Below are positions 31,401 to 38,085 of a DNA stretch of 64,000 nt, piece by piece; within the stretch, counting starts at the first letter, position 1, and each line of letters starts with the position of its first letter. This DNA is from Symbiodinium natans (Eukaryota > Sar > Dinophyceae > Suessiales > Symbiodiniaceae). The notes beneath the pieces were generated by a model that was not told where the DNA came from, ran no database searches, and saw only the letters and a list, made by a program, of their open reading frames with translations. The translations under genes and the position numbers were made by a program. Location of the stretch: positions 873,501 through 937,500 of the forward strand of contig CAJNDS010001890.1 in assembly GCA_905221605.1 (NCBI GenBank). Direction: 5' to 3'.

Positions 31401-31531
31401 GCCGTGGAATGAGGGAAGTCCGGTCGCGCGTGACGGAGTACCAGGTTTGTTCGTTTTGTTTGGAGCGCTACCCCTTGTACTACCGTAGACCTTTCAATGA
31501 TGCTCTGCTACGCCGACATGATGGACATTGA
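22361..31531 (+). CDS. copia-type gag-pol polyprotein with methyltransferase-like and 2OG-oxygenase-like domains (3056 aa)
   Basis: One uninterrupted frame from an ATG in the 5' LTR. Gag: low-complexity N-terminus, proline/glutamine repeats (364-480), helical capsid-like region (about 577-790), CCCH finger C836-C846-C852-H856 and CCHC knuckle C868-C871-H876-C881. Protease: D1009-S-G. Methyltransferase-like region 1210-1440: VHLFSG (1216-1221), GGPPC with C1293, MEHP (1373-1376), GHPQRKPTG (1424-1432). Integrase: short H1503-H1508-C1515-C1518 finger and D1542, D1680, E1716 (exact D-x35-E), with an acidic insert near 1600-1630. 2OG-Fe(II)-like region 1915-2075: H1971-x-D1973, H2038, R2047. Reverse transcriptase: D2370 and YVDD 2473-2476. 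RNase H: D2659, E2700, D2732, D2781. C-terminus: hydrophobic segments 2833-2845 and 2868-2890, Ser/Thr-rich linker, and H3010/H3013/C3014/C3030/C3033. All catalytic residues of PR, INT, RT and RH are present. It replicates by reverse transcription in cytoplasmic particles and integrates into nuclear DNA. The extra domains are family-level inferences from short motifs. Confidence 0.95.
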   Translation: MANPADSMPPGTSNQEVMSPSGARPTSPRMTTTAAGPERGQPGVVRPALDGGEAHGAQPEAVRPDGALEAGGTGVAGSVDGAMVSGDSMDSGHGTSGQVARVQALALASGAVVAGGMQAVVASTSMTREVEPAGEAGDMGMLRDGLNSGGHQQPGGFSWNAQGSPMGREAQPRGAMPTWVSRLGAFFQAMGQSQQVTPPEWMPSPFPSPMTRPSRSQRALESPMSQGERDEASRTPLFDDEQRQQMRAMEQRAPLLYGATGVGPRPMDGGGSSGGSTYEAVKEEVRQQLQGQLQGMMRELEESKREASSLREEMGRMQLERERMGEGQWPHAARSRPGQGWGQHLWNGLVGALPGPSGQLGPRGNPGALHPVQQGAFPESQGNPGPLPPVQQGAFPESQGNPGPLPPVQQGASTESRGNPGPLPGGSLDGLRPVQQGASTESRGNPGPLPGRFLNGQSDAAGGRFGFMPSGQSDAAGGQEQPLVYPRGPPQVLGGHLSQSGGAVQARQPPAGASAEAPPGSGGERQQPSLGPGGDPMSRLLEGLERVITKSQRTEDVHKPVGDIPMLPALSDSASVDFGDWLHCLEHAMGDLSTSSAEWWQEVKDCAKAYYDSYQKADHFNRLNLAPLASPVLQEARWQRVDRRAATLLLASTPEDIRRELVASRVRSSLEILSRLMVLYRPGSAMEKSSLLRHLESPPATSTAAEAVDGLRLWWRYFQRAKDLGVVIPDPSVLLRGIDVLVKKPLLDHHEVAFRMNLVRYQLKVDFVPVEDNVKAVHKALLAEFEQLASRKPKGVPGNNSPSTTPNSPQPRLKGLAGGAANNQPKGDSAGSQKPCKFFGVTDGGCRRGKACRFVHSWPDRDAKRERCWNCGGKGHQSKVCPTRPAEGTTTTASASTPTTPTAAQVQAKPMQPETQKMIKADDVATVISEASTVASTPMATRSTLDDPIPGTPMDMQQMLENAQRMVKSLMEHSATMKVMRITSAESEEVRRAQALGTLPTVSKMGLLDSGATHALRPGTVEEKKKAAKVEVALAGDTKIELPQSDKGTILGDNQAQPIVPLGTLVRQLGYEFVWNARGCRLRHPSRPEVQVYTRSSCPEVRECDALRLIAELEGTKADEALRTMQELETSIKVARSHEGRNWADFLKDYVVTGDPSDGLRAVLSAEFMSDVPFEDKIRIFEKIPQSNEEAWKLMKSLPLNRARRRSLWASRRWIVHLFSGKGESSDPIKTLTGCRVQGPRGETREASMAEVLEIDLTQSKSWDIATNGGIFALLLWAASQGKIHAIVGGPPCRTFSLLRHRELQGRNNAPRPVRSAQHLWGLPGQLTRDEEALVRGDNNLILRMVWLWLVAEAGLDMCYPRRDRGPAVAFGMEHPDDPREFLQPGAVSNEVMEKCASFWRTKLVEHMKTNGMNMYRFDQGALGHPQRKPTGLLTTMELDELSGLKDTRREWPEPGNSKDMAVWAPGLREALAKGIRRWAWRGEISVAMNTFTPKQLEEWRRHVEAGHWPFRRDCSVCLSAAGTGRPARRVLHRDAYVLSLDIGGAFAEKGIDERNDNGRANKYKFVLAATYVFPKAFDVVSKDMPIPDDIDEYLGQEEVDEEGPEPEAAEEEVERKEDKDHEEEWKRLVGDLNKPQEFQVLRFAVPLAKHKGADILAAVQDLYIYLRANGFPLARIHSDRAREFRTKQLRKWCRERDIYQTYTEGLAPTQNAMAENQVKWLKARARVLLTASGLNKKYWPCAMKHACAAHNTRQLGKTMTPIQFGSQVMVKTKKDVGPFDPRWEEAVYLGPADDVREGHVLELADGTWHRTLHMRVVRDDEVPSGGDESWVADRVDPGRRVRGKRRLEDPDGPGVRVLQEGQEDGEEEIAEQRAHDKLEYNKYEDEDALEIVRALRLTSGPKRRGTQDFDWCGSWSTGAYVHGGVWGVQTNTTKFPKVTRFLTTFLRNKMKEPMPFGTIVVNVNQELLPHRDLHNEREFANSVYGMGDFSGGEVWEQTYLEENTALDVYRATTRGLVRGRTMDVKGKIQALWAHRWHATMPWTGTRVTVVGYVPRKFKNVGSENYNLLRDMGFMVPVGADEEEEDDVQEPQQKVLQGNDIEKGGGWNESVHVPGGHVELGVHWTMKFVREGDGGEGELSATPTFPVQDHVRERVQERLLWARELLEEEREIWERQERQTGIVDEHVKTVIDNLEETVAYMELYLMQDNQAHVDEVRLKMLRVNKVSVEEAVTQNVEQLLQGLEGPLEVVHNVSLQEVREHLTDWVPSMKKEVATLETSGTLRPIPLSQAKRQSEAGELILVPGKTVFTVKPPEDAHQSKYKRKTRFVICGNFVKDGDTMELYTADAKAESVRCSLATAASRNWEAAGTDINSAFTLTPMTESATQYAVTAPKILVEAGVVPPGTAYKVDRVLYGLREAPRLWGIFRDRRIRNARLTVDGRDMKFTQLETDESVWRLHPVDDPQETIAMMVVYVDDVLFLGKRAHIEEMYSWLVNGTEEEGAGWKCSPLEFVGKDPVRYLGMEIRSKMKDGGIAYHVCQGGYIGDLLREHGVETWTPSLVPATREAMPQVPEPEDGAEEAEPDPSAVHAAQKLAGELLWLSMRTRPDVSFAVAHVCSAATRCPEAALKLGRMVLRYLRDTVDLGLTYDGTGPTVLAYSDASYAPGGGRSFGCAATMLHGGFVAWRMARQPVISLSVAEAELYEVINAYQQAMSIKEWIKEIHPKVDVTMLIDNLAALGLASSSPGSWKTRHLRIRARFLRQETASGRLELKHSPGEVQAADMGTKAVPAPRLRDLRVLWKMMTVGEFLEGPKEVILNGIKVPESEVRFNQMRIMMMLVVCALVKGTQGAKLPQEPKKDPLPYDAGIEFYGLMVLCGVAMIGIWEVMKWCLGRCCGSDEATVRRARRLLRIRDQTTRALQEELMGLRAEEVQSSPPVSQGSPVAMSSSSSATAPTTRLVENVEPARTTTAVAEETQVGQVPDPPRTRQSPEYDFELFTGVFYKSERGEKVHLFHCRGMREVRSRVTEYQVCSFCLERYPLYYRRPFNDALLRRHDGH
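23449..23800 (+). repeat. 54-bp in-frame tandem repeat inside gag
   Basis: Units encode GNPGPLPPVQQGAFPESQ (18 residues) or close variants, about 5 copies. The later ones are interrupted by an insertion, and a doubled GQSDAAGG word follows. Unit length is a multiple of three, so copy number can vary without loss of frame. It resembles a disordered linker. Confidence 0.9.
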
Positions 31532-31569
31532 GCACCCCGAATGAGACACCTAGTGGGCAGCGAGCCCAC

Positions 31570-31583
31570 AAGGCGAGGAGGAG
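31570..31583 (+). promoter_or_regulatory. polypurine tract
   Basis: AAGGCGAGGAGGAG (one C) lies directly before the 3' LTR, where plus-strand DNA synthesis is primed in LTR elements. It is 38 bases after the polyprotein stop codon. Confidence 0.6.
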
Positions 31584-31873
31584 TGCTGGTGTGCTCACGT
31601 TTTTCCGGGAAGAAGAGGGTGCATGTCGCTGTCAAGCGGTCCAAGCCCGGTGAAGGGCAACAACGAGGCCCGTGAAGGGCAAGGAACACATGGCCCGGTG
31701 TGGGCACGCAGACGCAGTTTTTACATGTACCAGGCATCGCAGGTATAGCACCTGAACGAGTAAGACCAAGGATTTCGTGTCGTTGCTGTTGTGGAAAAGG
31801 GAAATTCGAGTGAGCTCTACAAGCCATGGCCAACCCTGCAGATTCCATGCCTCCTGGGACCTCCAACCAGGAG
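31584..31873 (+). repeat. 3' LTR (290 bp)
   Basis: Identical by eye to 22119-22408, including an ATG and 16 codons of the polyprotein reading frame, which here run out into TTTAGGG sequence. It should supply the polyadenylation site. Confidence 0.95.
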
Positions 31874-31878
31874 TTTAG

Positions 31879-33375
31879 GGTTTAGGGGCGCTCTGAATTC
31901 TCAAAGCTTGTGGGACTGTAGGATTGATACGGCCGAGAGTGGATGGGGGTGGTTTCCACGAAAGGCTTTCTGTTCGTGAGACTCTGATGGCCAACCGCAA
32001 CCGTAAAAATCAGTGAGGGCTTAGGGTTCAGGATTCAAGGTTTAAGGTTCAGGGTTAAAGCGTTTAGCAAGCCCATAGCCTGCATGCCAAGCGCAGTGCC
32101 CAAAAGTTCGATTTCGCGATTTGGGTTTAAAGTTTAGAGGCTATCATTAGCACGATTCCTCTTGCTATTGAATTACTAGGTGTCTATTGCTAGTGCTATG
32201 CACACGACGATTTCTGTTACCCTAAACCCTAAACCCTAATCTGAAGGAAAAACATTTCTGAGTCTGGGGATGTGGCGACTCGCCGGCGCAAGCACAGCAG
32301 GCTGTAAGCTGCCATCAACCCCAAACATACCACGGGTTTAGGGTTTAGGGTTTAGGGTTTAGGGTTTAGGCTTCAGGGTTGAAGCAAAGTTTACTTGGTG
32401 CTCATACGGCTTTTCGTCGCCTTTCTGGGTTAGAGTTTGGTGGGGCAGTGTTTTCCAACTCGGCTTCTTGGCTTACAGAATGGCTTAGAAGCCGTCACGG
32501 TATGAGGGACGTCGGGATGCCTGCTACGGGTTAGGGCTGGGGCGGTTAGGGGTTGAGGGTTGCGGGTTTAGGGCTTAGGGCTTAAAGGTTTAGGGTTTAG
32601 GGCTACCATTGATACAGTTGCTCACCCTAAACCTTAAACTCTGTACCACAAACCCTAAACCGCCTAAACCGCAATGGTGGGCGTGCAGTCTTTCTTCACT
32701 GCCAATCGCCTTTGAGCCAACGACACTGCAAACAGTTCTCGGGGACTGAGCTAACCACAATGTGTTTAGGGATTCGGGTTGGGGATTTAGTTTTAGGGTT
32801 GAACAAACCCAAACAAGAAACCCAAAAGGCCCTAGACCCTTAACCGAAAACAACAGCTAAACCCTCAACCCTAAGCCCCGAACACCCGTAAACCCTCAAC
32901 CCCAAACCCTCACTCAATCCCTAAACACTAAAGCGCTCAAACCCTAAACCCTAACCCCTGAAGTCTAACCCCGAAACCCCAAACCCCAAACCCTATACCC
33001 TCACTCAATCCCCAAACACAAGCCCCAAACCCTAAACCCTCACTCTATCGCTAAACACTAAAGCCCTCAAACCCTGAACCCTAACCCCCGTCCCACCCCC
33101 ATGAGGAAACTAGGGCCGCATATTATACCCTTTAAGGGACTATATATAGGGCCCCCTATAGGATACCCTTTAAGGGACGATATAGGGCCCCTTTAAGGGA
33201 CTATATGGGGCCCCCTATATTCTACCCTTTAAGGGATTATATAGGGTACCTCATTCCCTCATTCCCTGCGAAGAAAACGGTCCAGCCCGCTCCGAAGCTA
33301 CGACATGAGAGCCGGAGCCATTGAGGCGCCAACGGCTCCTTCGGATCGGGCCTGAAGAGAGAGCAGAAGTGCAGC
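31879..33375. repeat. spacers and degenerate telomere-type repeats after the retroelement
   Basis: TTTAGGG at 32337-32372 and 32540-32605; long, highly degenerate CCCTAAA-type region at 32855-33090, organised in a longer unit that includes AACCCTCACTCAATCCCTAAACACTAAAG, repeated about three times. At 33110-33265 the word ACCCTTTAAGGGACTATATAGGGCCCC is repeated four times with inverted arms. No gene recognised. Confidence 0.6.
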
Positions 33376-33590
33376 AGCAACTTTTTTTTTATGGTCTTCA
33401 TGTCGATGAATTATCTCTTTATTTTGTACTTGCATGTATTTATTCATCCTCTTTTTTTTTGGGGGGTGGGGGGGGGGCAGAAGTGCAGCAACAACGATTT
33501 GTTGTTAGTTAGTCACTTAGTCTTTATGTTGACTTCTCCTTCATCTAGTTTGTACTTAAAGGTATTTATTTATCATTTGTTTCGGGGGGT
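33376..33590. repeat. imperfect tandem duplication (~105 bp x 2)
   Basis: GCAGAAGTGCAGCAGCAAC at about 33363 and GCAGAAGTGCAGCAACAAC at about 33478 each begin a related T-rich block with CTT..TGTCGATG/TGTTGACT, TTGTACTT and TATTTATTCATC/TATTTATCATT. A G-rich run separates the copies. Confidence 0.7.
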
Positions 33591-34728
33591 TAGGTTTTAG
33601 GATGTTAGGGTTTCGGGGTTTAGGGTTTCAGGGTTCAGGGTTGGGGCTTTGGGGTTTTTAGGGTTTTAGGGTTTGGGAGTTTCGGGGCGTTGGAGTGTGG
33701 GAGCTTAAGGTTTCGGTGAAACTGCAAGGTTGGCAGTCTGAATTCATGTAGCGAACGATAGATCTAATCAACATCGCCATCAAATTTGCACAGTGCCACA
33801 GCTTTGAACTCCTCTTTGCAGGTAAAGACCCTTGTATCCTCAGTGCCGAGACTTAGCTCAAGCTGGGCGTCTTGAGCAGATTGTTCAGTCAGGGCATTTA
33901 GGGTTTGCGGCTCTATTTTTCACCCCGCTACCCCAAACCCTAAACCCGAAGCCTTTTCAACCCACTAAACCCTAAACCCTAAACCCTAAACCCTGAACCC
34001 TAAACCCTGAACCCTGAAACCTGAACACTAAAACCCTAAGACTAGGTCCCAGGTAACCCTGGCATGAAACAAGCGGATCGGATGTTTGGCCTGATAGGCT
34101 TTATAGACCAGGGAACCGAACACCCCCAAACTCAGGGAATATGGGTCCGAAACGCTAAACCCCAGACCTTTAAAATGAGGGCCCTCAAGCCTCAACCCCA
34201 AAACCCAAAACAAGGGAATCAGGGCCCTAAACCCCCAAAAGAAAGAAATAAGGGCCCCAAAGGCTAAACCCTAAACCCCCAAAGCAAGGGAAGCAGGGGC
34301 CTAAACCCTAGACCCCAACATCAGGGACTAAGGGCCCTAAACCCTAAACCCTACAAACCCCAAAAATAAGAGAATAAGGGCCCCAAACCCTAAACCCTAA
34401 ACCCTAAACCCTAAACTCTAAACCCTAAACCCTAAACCCTAAACCCCCAAACTAGGAGAATAAGGGCCCGCTATGAGTCCGGCGTAAGAAGCATAGGGTG
34501 GGGGGGACCCTGCCTCGCCGGCCCTGGAGGAGGTCGCCGCCCTGAAGATGGCTGTGGGGCTTGTGGAGGAAACCCTCAACCCTAAACTAAACCCCAAACC
34601 CTAAACCCTAAACCCTCAACCCTAAACCCCAAAGCCTAAACCCTAGCCTTAAACCCTAAGCCCTAAACCCTAAGCCCTAAACCTTGTCGCGCGGCTTCAG
34701 ATTTGGGGTTTCAGGATTTTGGGAGCCG
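33591..34728. repeat. degenerate telomere-type repeats, both orientations
   Basis: TTTCGGG/TTTAGGG variants at 33590-33700; CCCTAAA at 33960-34020, 34260-34460 and 34575-34690. Between 34070 and 34460 the word (GGGAATAAGGGCCC) recurs with CCCTAAACCCC, a composite repeat. No gene recognised. Confidence 0.6.
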
Positions 34729-34798
34729 AGAGCGAGAGAGAGCGAGAGAGAGAGAGTGAGAGACGGAGAGAGAGAGAGAGAGAGACAGAGAGACAGAG
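34729..34798. repeat. GA-rich microsatellite
   Basis: Interrupted (GA)n array with GC and GT interruptions. Confidence 0.9.
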
Positions 34799-35667
34799 AT
34801 CAACCCGCGCCAAGGTTTATGGCTAAGCTACTGCAAAGCTGTCGAAACCATACTAGCCCTGGAAATCTAAACAGTAAGCACTCGCACTGAACCCACTGCA
34901 GTCCAGAACCTGCCATGTAATGGAACAGGCCAAATCTGCGCCCATGAGCCCGAAACCCTAACACCCTAACCTCCTGAATGGTAGAACCCTGCAACCCCAC
35001 AAACCCTGGAACCTTTAAACCCAAAGCCCCAAACACCCCAAACCTCATCCCCCAAAAACCCTACACCCCCCAGAGAGCTAATCCCCAAGTCCTACAGCCC
35101 TAAATATCCTAAACTCCTAATGCGACAAGCCCTGAGACCCAGATCCCAAGCACCTGCCGCCCTGAGTCTACGGATTTAAGGTTTCGGGTTTAGGGTTGCA
35201 GTTTCGTATTTAGGGTTTAGGGTTTGGGGTGAAAAAAAGGTTTGCCCTCAGCCCTGTTTCACGCTGCCTCGGCCCACATCCTCTCCCAGAGGGTCCGGCG
35301 TGGCACTGGGCAGATCAGAGAGAAGTATAGGGTTTAGGGTTTTTTGGGTTTTGGGTTTAGAGTTTAGGGTTTAGGGTCTTTTGGGTTTAGGGTTTAGGGT
35401 CTAGGGTTCCAAACCCAAAACCCCAAAACCCTTAACCAACAAATCTCTAAGGACCAACTCTGAGGGTAACTCGGAAAGCCTTCAACACTAAGCTAGAGTT
35501 TAGGGTTGACGGTCTGCCAAGCACCTGGAGGCGTAGGCTTAGACTGGATTGCACGGCACATAGGTGAAGATAGATAGATATATGTATGTATATATAATGC
35601 TACATATATATATATATATATGTACGAGGAACCTTCCTGTATTATGTGACCATGCGTCTTTTCTGAA
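34799..35667. other. unassigned sequence, short telomere-type tracts, TA microsatellite
   Basis: TTTAGGG-like units at 35165-35225 and 35328-35410, and a TA-rich microsatellite at about 35571-35623. No gene recognised. Confidence 0.5.
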
Positions 35668-36690
35668 CATTCAAACGGGGGTTCGAATAGTTTGAATGGT
35701 TTGGGGTCCGGACTGGGGCCCCCAAACTATTCGAACTATTCGAAACTATTCGAAACTATTCGAACTATTCGAACCAGGGGGGTTCGAATAGTTCGAATAG
35801 TTTGGGGGCCCGGCCTGGAGGCCCAAACTATTCGAACTATTCGAACTATTCGAACCAGGGGGGTTCGAATAGTTCGAATAGTTTGGGGGCGAGGGCTGGT
35901 GCCCCAAACTATTCGAACTATTCGAACTATTCGAACCAGGGAGGTTCGAATAGTTCGAATAGTTTCGAATAGTTCGAATAGTTCGAGTAGTTTGGGGGTT
36001 GTTTGGGAGGAAGGGGGGTTCGCATAGTTTGAATGGTATTCGAACTATTCGAACTATTCGAACTATTCGAACCAGGGGGGTTCGAATAGTTCGAATAGTT
36101 TGGGGGCGAGGGCTGGTGCCCCAAACTATTCGAACTATTCGAACTATTCGAACCAGGGGGGTTCGAATAGTTCGAATAGTTTCGAATAGTTCGAATAGTT
36201 CGAATAGTTTGGGGCGTCCCCGGGGAGACCAGTTTGGGAGGAAGGGGGGTTCGAATAGTTCGAATAGTGTGGGGGCCCCAGGCCGGGCCCCCAAACTATT
36301 CGAACTATTCGAACTATTCGAAACTATTCGAACTATTCGAACCAGAGGGGTTCGAATAGTTCGAATAGTTTGGGGGCCCGGCCTGGAGGCCCAAACTATT
36401 CGAACTGTTCGAACTATTCGAACCAGGGGGGTTCGAATAGTTCGAATAGTTTGGGGGCCCGGCCTGGTACCCCAAACTATTCGAACTATTCGAACCAGGG
36501 GGGTTCGGATAGTTCGAATAGTTTGGGGGCGAGGGCTGGTGCCCCAAACTATTCGAACTATTCGAACTATTCGAACCAGGGGGGTTCGAATAGTTCGAAT
36601 AGTTTCGAATAGTTCGAATAGTTCGAATAGTTTGGGGGGTCCCCGGGGAGACCAGTTTGGGAGGAAGGGGGGTTCGCGCCGGCCTGGGGC
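35668..36690. repeat. array of inverted TTCGAATAG repeats (hairpin satellite)
   Basis: Blocks of (ACTATTCGA)n alternate with their exact complement (TTCGAATAG)n, separated by short spacers such as ACCAGGGGG. Each pair forms a near-perfect hairpin with arms of 20-35 bases, and the core TTCGAA is itself palindromic. About ten such hairpins occur, joined by conserved GC-rich linkers (GGGGGCCCGGCCTGGAGGCCC, GGGGCGAGGGCTGGTGCCCC). All frames are open (Asn-Ser-Ser / Ile-Arg-Thr repeats), so the 300-codon open frames here are compositional. Confidence 0.95.
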
Positions 36691-36695
36691 CCCCA

Positions 36696-38066
36696 AAGGT
36701 CAAAATTTGCCGGAATCCCCTTGGCACCCTGCAAAAGTCCTGCAAATACCGCACAAAACGGGAACGGGTAGGAACAACTTTGCGGGTCGAAATTTGCCGG
36801 GATCCCCGTGGCACCCTGCAAAAGTCCCGCAAATACCACACAAAACGGGAACGGGTAGGAACAACTTTGCGGGTCGAAATTTGCCGGGATCCCCTTGGCA
36901 CCCTGGAAAAGTCCCGCAAATACCACGCAAAACGGGAACGGGTAGGAACAACATTTGCGGGTCGAAATTTGCCGGGATCCCCTTGGCACCCTGCAAAAGT
37001 CCCGCAAATGCCACGCAAAACGGGAACGGGTAGGAACAACTTGGCGGGTCGAAATTTGCCGGGATCCCCTTGGCACCCTGCAAAAGTCCCGCAAATACCA
37101 CACAAAACGGGAACGGGTAGGAATAACTTTGCGGGTCGAAATTTGCCGGGATCCCCTTGGCACCCTGCAAAAGTCCTACAAATACCACACGAAACGGGAA
37201 CGGGTAGGAACAACTTTGCGGGTCGAAATTTGCCGGGATCCCCTTGGCACCCTGCAAAAGTCCCGCAAATACCACACAACACGGGAACGGGTAGGAACAA
37301 CTTTGCGGGTCGAAATTTGCCGGGATCCCCTTGGCGCCCTGCAAAAGTCCCGCAAATAACACACAAAACGGGAACGGGTAGGAACAACTTTGCGGGTCGA
37401 AATTTGCCGGGATCCCCTTGGCACCCTGAAAAAGTCCTGCAAATGCCACACAAAACGGGAACGGGTAGGAACAACTTGGCGGGTCGAAATTTGCCGGGAT
37501 CCCCTTGGCGCCCTGCAAAAGTCCCGCAAATAACACACAAAACGGGAACGGGTAGGAACAACTTTGCGGGTCGAAATTTGCCGGGATCCCCTTGGCACCC
37601 TGGAAAAGTTCTTCAAGTACCGCACAAAACGGGAACAGGTAGGAACAACGTTGCCTGTCAAAATTTGCCGGGATCCCCTTGGCGCCCTGCAAAAGTCCTG
37701 CAAATACCACACAAAACGGGAACGGGTAGGAACAACATTTGCGGGTCGAAATTTGCCGGGATCCCCTTGGCGCCCTGACAAAGTCCTGCAAATGCCACGC
37801 AAAACGGGAACGGGTAGGAACAACTTGGCGGGTCGAAATTTGCCGGGATCCCCTTGGCGCCCTGCAAAAGTCCCGCAAATATCACACAAAACGGGAACGG
37901 GTAGGAACAACTTTGCGGGTCGAAATTTGCCGGGATCCCCTTGGCACCCTGCAAAAGTCCTGCAAAAACCAGGCAAAACGGGAAAAGGGTAGGAACAACG
38001 TTGCCTGTCAAAATTTGCCGGGATCCCCTTGGCACCTTGCAAAAGTCCTGCAAATGCCGCACAAAA
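36696..38066. repeat. 87-bp minisatellite, about 15-16 copies
   Basis: The unit contains GGGTCGAAATTTGCCGGGAT, CCCCTTGGCACCCTGCAAAA, GTCCCGCAAATACCACACAA and AACGGGAACGGGTAGGAACAACTTTGC. Starts were measured at 36784, 36871, 36959 and 37046. The unit is usually 87 (29 codons) with occasional 88, so frames on both strands stay open for 340-415 codons. Single-base differences are shared by non-adjacent units, suggesting unequal exchange. It is flanked on both sides by the TTCGAATAG hairpin satellite. Confidence 0.95.
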
Positions 38067-38085
38067 CTGGTGCCCCAAACTATTC

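Larger units (their letters stand above)
22114..31878 (+). mobile_element. complete Ty1/copia-type LTR retrotransposon inserted in a TTTAGGG tract
   Basis: The element spans 5' LTR 22119-22408, internal coding region, and 3' LTR 31584-31873. A 5-bp direct repeat TTTAG flanks it (22114-22118 and 31874-31878). Removing the element and one TTTAG restores an uninterrupted TTTAGGG tract, so the insertion went into telomere-type sequence. The LTRs read as identical over 290 bp and the internal ORF is intact, pointing to a young, possibly active copy. Domain order PR-INT-RT-RH identifies the Ty1/copia superfamily. At about 9.76 kb it is long for a copia element because of extra domains. Confidence 0.95.

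Noticed and set aside
35727-36640. Resemblance to a CRISPR array (short repeats with spacers)
   Set aside because: The units are alternating inverted blocks of a 9-bp repeat with variable copy number, not constant direct repeats with unique spacers; the setting is eukaryotic.
35746-37878. Long open frames of 300-415 codons on both strands
   Set aside because: They lie entirely in tandem repeats whose period is a multiple of three or whose unit lacks stops; open frames on both strands at once point to composition, not coding.
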